Positions 5,487 to 8,432 of a DNA stretch of 8,432 bases are shown here, piece by piece. Position 1 is the stretch's first letter. Every line of letters begins with the position of its first letter. The position numbers and the translations under genes are program-made. Source of the DNA: Streptosporangiaceae bacterium (GTDB lineage: Bacteria > Actinomycetota > Actinomycetes > Streptosporangiales > Streptosporangiaceae); the NCBI GenBank assembly GCA_030039095.1, contig JASHQP010000255.1:1-8432 (forward strand), read 5' to 3'. Below the pieces are notes generated by a model. It did not search any database, was not told the origin of the DNA, and worked only from the letters and a program-made list of their open reading frames with translations.

Positions 5487-6290
5487 TTAGCCCGCTGGTC
5501 CTTCTGGTCCGGCTGGTCCCAGCTGTACCTCGAGCCCCTCCTCGGCGATCAGGATCTCGCCGCCGAACGCGGCCGCCGCAGCGGCGCGCGAGGCCTGCCG
5601 GTCGTTGTCCGGCCAGAAGTGGGTGAGCAGCAGGCGGCGGGCACCGGCCGCGGCGGCCGCCTCGCCCGCCTCCCGCGCGGTCAGGTTGAGCGCCGGCCCC
5701 TTCGGTACGTCCGGCGCGGCGGGGCGCTGCCACCGGTCGGTCGCGTCGACGATGTAGAGGTCGGCGCCGCGGCCAAGCTCGGCCAGCCCGGGATCGACGC
5801 CGGTGTCGCCGGTGTAGGCAACGGCCATGCCCGGCGCGGACAGCCGGACGCCCGCATTCGGCAGGTAGTGCGGCAGCGGCATGCTCTCCAGCCGCAGCGG
5901 CCCGATCTGGCGCGGCGGGGCGGGCAGCGGATGCCAGTCGAAGGCTCGCCGCACCACGTCGGCACCGTCGTCCTCCAGGCCGATCAGCCGAGAGAGCACC
6001 GGCTCGGGCGCGTGCAGCGGAATCGGCGCGGGCGACCGCCGGCTGTACAACCGCGCCCGCAGCAGCCCGTGCAGGTCGACCATGTGGTCGGGATGCGCGT
6101 GCGTCACGATCACCCCGTCGATCCCGTCCGCCGCCGACGAGCCGAGCAGCGTCAGCAGCCGCGGCAGCGTGCCATTCCCCAGGTCGAGCACGACCCGGGC
6201 CCCGCCGTACTCCAGCACGAAGCCGCTGCAGGCGCGCCCGGGCTCGGGCCAGGCGCCGCAACTGCCGAGCACCACCACGCGGTCGCTCAC
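5487..6290 (-). CDS. MBL-fold metallo-hydrolase, RNase Z/ElaC-like
   Basis: A 267-residue soluble protein with the binuclear metal site of metallo-beta-lactamase-fold hydrolases. It contains HAHPDH at 64-69 (His64, His66, Asp68, His69), His141 in LPHYLP, Asp162 in YTGDTG, and His224 in LLTHFWP. The opening VVVLGSCGAWPEPGRACSGF and the late LTAREAGE...ARRLLLTH segment resemble RNase Z-like phosphodiesterases (about 250-300 aa). The substrate could be a cyclic nucleotide, RNA or another phosphodiester and cannot be chosen from sequence. The position just before LTAREAGE is Asn202; related proteins that I recall have His there. The C-terminus GPAGPEGPAG is short low complexity. I chose GTG 6290 because conserved sequence starts there; a weak AGGTG is 14 bases upstream. 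An in-frame TTG at 6350 is unlikely because it overlaps the divergent gene's ribosome binding site. The neighbouring permease gene shares its promoter spacer. Confidence 0.88.
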   Translation of the reverse strand: MSDRVVVLGSCGAWPEPGRACSGFVLEYGGARVVLDLGNGTLPRLLTLLGSSAADGIDGVIVTHAHPDHMVDLHGLLRARLYSRRSPAPIPLHAPEPVLSRLIGLEDDGADVVRRAFDWHPLPAPPRQIGPLRLESMPLPHYLPNAGVRLSAPGMAVAYTGDTGVDPGLAELGRGADLYIVDATDRWQRPAAPDVPKGPALNLTAREAGEAAAAAGARRLLLTHFWPDNDRQASRAAAAAAFGGEILIAEEGLEVQLGPAGPEGPAG

Positions 6291-6367
6291 GACAAACAGT
6301 GTGGCACCTGACGTACGGCCCCCCGTGATCGTACGGTTGGACTCCGGCAAGCGAAGGAGGGCCGATC
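6291..6367. promoter_or_regulatory. Divergent promoter spacer with two CGTACGG repeats
   Basis: This 77-base spacer separates the leftward MBL gene from the rightward permease gene. CGTACGG occurs at 6312-6318 and 6330-6336, 18 bases apart, so the copies would lie on roughly the same DNA face. For the permease, CTGACG (6308-6313), an 18-base spacer and TACGGT (6332-6337) form a plausible promoter. For the MBL gene, TACGAT (6333 down to 6328) could be a -10 with a poor -35. The repeats overlap both, so a regulator bound here could control both genes. Confidence 0.4.
6353..6361 (+). promoter_or_regulatory. Strong ribosome binding site for the permease
   Basis: GAAGGAGGG lies 6 bases before GTG 6368. 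It is the strongest Shine-Dalgarno in the window and fixes the permease start. Confidence 0.8.
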
Positions 6368-7543
6368 GTGCGGGTGCTCGACGCGATCGGTCACGCGCTG
6401 GCCGTCGCGGGGACGATGACCTGGGAGATCACCTGGTCGCTCATCCTCGGCTTCACGCTCTCCGCGGTTGTGCAGGCGGTGGTGCGCCGGGAGGCGATAA
6501 CCAGGCGGCTGGGCGGCGACCGGCCGGCCACGCTCGCGCTGGCGGCCGGGCTCGGCGCCGCGTCGTCGTCGTGCTCCTACGCGGCGGTGGCCCTGGCCAG
6601 GTCGCTGTTCCGCAAGGGCGCCAGTTTCACGGCGGCGATGGTCTTCGAGATCGCCAGCACCAATCTCGTGATCGAGCTGGGCATCATCCTGGCGCTGCTG
6701 ATCTCGTGGCAGTTCACCCTGGCGGAATATGCCGGCGGGGTCATCATGATCATCCTGGTCGGCGTAACGTTCAATGCCTTTGTCGGGCGCAAACTCGTCG
6801 AGGGCGCCCGTCGGCAGGCGGAGCGCGGGCTGGCGGGGTCCATGGAGGGTCACGCGGCCATGGACATGAGCATCTCGGCCGGCGGGGGCTTCTGGCGGCG
6901 GCTGCTCAGCCGGGACGGCTACACCGCGGTCAGCCAGATCTTCGTGATGGAGTGGGCGGCGGTCATCCGCGACGTGGCTGGCGGGCTCCTGATCGCCGGG
7001 GCGATCGGGGCCTGGGTGCCGGATACGTTCTGGCGGCATCTGTTCCTGGCCGGTCACCCGCTCGCGGCGCGGCTGTGGGGGCCGGTCATCGGCCCGGTGA
7101 TCTCGCTGCTCAGCTTTGTCTGCTCGATCGGCAACGTGCCGCTGGCCGGGGTGCTGTGGAACGGCGGGATCAGCTTCGGCGGCGTCGTCGCGTTCCTGTT
7201 CGCCGACTTGATCATCATCCCGATCCTGATCATCTACCGGAAGTACTACGGCACGAAGATGATGCTGGTGGTCCTCGCGGCGTTCTACGCCGCCATGGTC
7301 GTCGCCGGGTACATCATCGAGTTCGTTTTCGGCGCGCTCGGCCTGATCCCGGCCGAGCGGAACGCCCGGGTCGCCGCGCACGGCATCGAGTGGAACTACA
7401 CGAGCGTCCTCAACGTGATCTTCCTGCTGCTCGCGGCGGCGCTGCTGGTGCGGTTCTTCCGGTCGGGCGGCCGGCCGATGCTCGAGATGATGGGCGGTGC
7501 CCCGGACCAGAGCCCCGGCGAGCACGCTACGGAACGACCGTGA
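6368..7543 (+). CDS. Permease, COG0701/ArsP-type family
   Basis: A 391-residue membrane protein with about eight hydrophobic segments (near 19-40, 54-78, 86-115, 120-140, 203-218, 236-290, 299-325, 347-364). It shows the internal two-fold pattern of the PF03773 family. The first half has ASSSCSYAAVALARSLFRKG (Cys69) and the second half has CSIGNVPLAGVLW (Cys252), each followed by a Gly-rich helix. A long cytoplasmic or periplasmic loop at 141-185 contains MEGHAAMDM (159-167), rich in Met and His, which could bind metal. ArsP of this family exports trivalent organoarsenicals in Campylobacter, but many members have unknown substrates. No ars or mer gene is present here, so the substrate is open. 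The GTG start is set by a strong GAAGGAGGG. The end overlaps the convergent stress-protein gene by 17 bases. Confidence 0.88.
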   Translation: MRVLDAIGHALAVAGTMTWEITWSLILGFTLSAVVQAVVRREAITRRLGGDRPATLALAAGLGAASSSCSYAAVALARSLFRKGASFTAAMVFEIASTNLVIELGIILALLISWQFTLAEYAGGVIMIILVGVTFNAFVGRKLVEGARRQAERGLAGSMEGHAAMDMSISAGGGFWRRLLSRDGYTAVSQIFVMEWAAVIRDVAGGLLIAGAIGAWVPDTFWRHLFLAGHPLAARLWGPVIGPVISLLSFVCSIGNVPLAGVLWNGGISFGGVVAFLFADLIIIPILIIYRKYYGTKMMLVVLAAFYAAMVVAGYIIEFVFGALGLIPAERNARVAAHGIEWNYTSVLNVIFLLLAAALLVRFFRSGGRPMLEMMGGAPDQSPGEHATERP

Positions 7544-7982
7544 CCGGCCACTTCCCGGCCCGGACCAGCCGGGTCGCCAGCGAGCCCACGATCCGGTGGC
7601 CGGCGTGCTCGGAGGCGCCGACGACCACCGCGTCCGCCCGGTACTCCCTGGCCGCCCGGTTGAGCTCGACCCACGGATCCCCCATGACGGCGCGGAACTC
7701 GAGGTCGAGCCCGATCTCGGCGGCGCCGTCCCGCAGCCGCTGCTCGATCTCGCGCGCCGTCTGCGCCGCCGCCTCGCTCATCGCGGCCGCCACGCCGGGA
7801 GCCGCGCCGATGTTCGCCGACAGCCGCGCCACGTAGACGGCCAGCAGCCGGCAGCGCTGCCTGCGCGCCAGCCCGGCTGCGTAAGCGGCGGCCCGCCACG
7901 ACGTCCGCGAGCCGTCCACGCCCACCAGGATCAGCGTCGGCCCGTCGGTGCCGAGCTCGAAATCGGGCTCGGGGGGAGTCAC
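7527..7982 (-). CDS. Universal stress protein (UspA) family protein
   Basis: A 151-residue single-domain Usp. A short acidic/proline N-terminus precedes the first strand, LILVGVDGS (Asp23), then the usual alpha/beta order to the last strand, WPVTVV. The nucleotide-loop region reads VVGASEHAGHRIVGS at 120-134. The canonical G-2x-G-9x-G-S/T is not kept: the second glycine is Glu125 and the loop is two residues shorter. ATP binding is therefore uncertain, although Gly133-Ser134 is present. Such proteins act in the cytoplasm in stress or dormancy responses; the exact role is unknown. The start is GTG 7982 without a clear Shine-Dalgarno. It lies 53 bases after the UVR-motif gene on the same strand, so co-transcription is possible. 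Its TAG stop lies inside the end of the permease gene. Confidence 0.9.
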   Translation of the reverse strand: MTPPEPDFELGTDGPTLILVGVDGSRTSWRAAAYAAGLARRQRCRLLAVYVARLSANIGAAPGVAAAMSEAAAQTAREIEQRLRDGAAEIGLDLEFRAVMGDPWVELNRAAREYRADAVVVGASEHAGHRIVGSLATRLVRAGKWPVTVVP

Positions 7983-8035
7983 GAGTCCAGTCTGCCAGCC
8001 CGGCTAAGAATCGTCGGCCGACCTGCCTGCCTTCG
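7983..8035. other. Short spacer between the UVR-motif and Usp genes
   Basis: 53 bases between two leftward genes. It contains the palindrome GTCGGCCGAC at 8013-8022. I see no clear promoter or terminator, so the two genes could share a transcript. Confidence 0.3.
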
Positions 8036-8386
8036 CTACGCGGCGCCGTCGCGTGACTTGCCGCCCTGCTGCGTGAGCAGGCCGCGCAGCCTGCCGACCT
8101 CGTCGCTCAGCATGTGCAGCCCCTCGGCGAGGGACGGGAGGTCGGGGTGCGCGTCTGCCCATTCCTTCTGCCGCGCGGCCTTGTCGGCGACCAGCCTGCG
8201 TTCGGTGTCCCGCAGCGTGGCCGCGTGCTCGTAGTCCTCGGCCCCGGCCGCGGACTCCTTGTCCTGGCGCGCCTGCGCGATCCGCCGGTCGAGGTCGCCC
8301 ACGTCCGGCCCGCCGCCCAGTTGCTGCTCGACAGCTGACAGACGGGCGTCCATGGCCTCGATCTGGCCAAGGATCTGGGCCAGCAT
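8036..8386 (-). CDS. Small coiled-coil protein with UvrB/UvrC (UVR) motif
   Basis: 116 residues. A coiled-coil-like N-terminal helix, about 1-23 (QIEAMDARLSAVEQQL), is followed by a Gly-rich turn. A UVR-motif helical hairpin at about 35-65 has the typical core ED(Y/F)EHAATLRDTERRL. A further amphipathic helix lies at 84-106. The UVR motif mediates protein contacts in UvrB, UvrC, ClpC and McsA. A free-standing motif like this suggests an adaptor or dimerisation protein, but no partner is visible. ATG 8386 has GGAGGG (8396 to 8391) only 4 bases upstream. The frame stays open to the window edge (Gly/Ala-rich, ending TTLEGR before the ATG), so the true start may lie outside and the gene may be partial. 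It probably forms an operon with the downstream Usp gene. Confidence 0.72.
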   Translation of the reverse strand: MLAQILGQIEAMDARLSAVEQQLGGGPDVGDLDRRIAQARQDKESAAGAEDYEHAATLRDTERRLVADKAARQKEWADAHPDLPSLAEGLHMLSDEVGRLRGLLTQQGGKSRDGAA

Positions 8387-8432
8387 CCGGCCCTCCAGCG
8401 TCGTGCCGCCGGGACCGGCTCCGGCCGCGCCC

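Noticed and set aside
4258..6261. A single 667-codon protein joining the serine hydrolase to upstream sequence
   Set aside because: The frame happens to stay open, but the part upstream of 5247 is out of frame with the MBL gene and unlike protein. A good ATG and ribosome binding site lie at 5247-5258.
5881..7836. A 651-codon plus-strand frame covering the permease region
   Set aside because: The frame-shifted reading gives Arg/Gly/Ala-rich sequence. The true permease frame has a strong ribosome binding site, membrane helices and family motifs.

Overview
The window is very GC-rich, its codons end mostly in G or C, GTG starts are common, and the protein families are typical of Actinobacteria. 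A filamentous or soil actinomycete is the best guess; the genus cannot be named from this sequence. Nine protein genes fill almost the whole window. I see no rRNA, tRNA, CRISPR array, transposase or integrase.

Region 1 (1-2878, minus strand) is a bacterial RNA-repair cassette. hen1 (a 3'-terminal RNA ribose 2'-O-methyltransferase) is followed by pnkp (polynucleotide kinase-phosphatase-ligase) through a 4-base ATGA overlap. All known catalytic residues of the kinase, phosphatase and methyltransferase are in place. The window ends just as the Pnkp ligase domain begins. In the studied bacterial homologues the two proteins form one complex that heals, methylates and seals RNAs cut by ribotoxins.

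Region 2 (3073-4212, plus strand) is divergent from hen1. It holds a small DUF2752 membrane protein and an RDD-family membrane protein with a Gly/Pro/Tyr/Gln-rich N-terminal tail, 57 bases apart and probably co-transcribed. A strong stem-loop at 4246-4275 separates this pair from the convergent gene after it.

Region 3 (4258-6290, minus strand) holds a membrane-anchored serine hydrolase of the beta-lactamase/PBP fold and, upstream of it, an RNase Z-like metallo-beta-lactamase-fold hydrolase. The 239-base gap between them contains five stem-loops and short direct repeats, an unusual density.

Region 4 (6368-8386) holds a COG0701/ArsP-type permease on the plus strand. Its gene overlaps tail-to-tail by 17 bases with a universal stress protein gene on the minus strand. 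Upstream of the stress protein gene, on the same strand, lies a small coiled-coil protein with a UVR motif. The permease and the MBL hydrolase diverge from a short spacer carrying two CGTACGG repeats.

The clearest functional system is Hen1-Pnkp. The least explained items are the structured spacer at 5248-5486 and the C/G-rich palindrome inside the hen1 interdomain linker.
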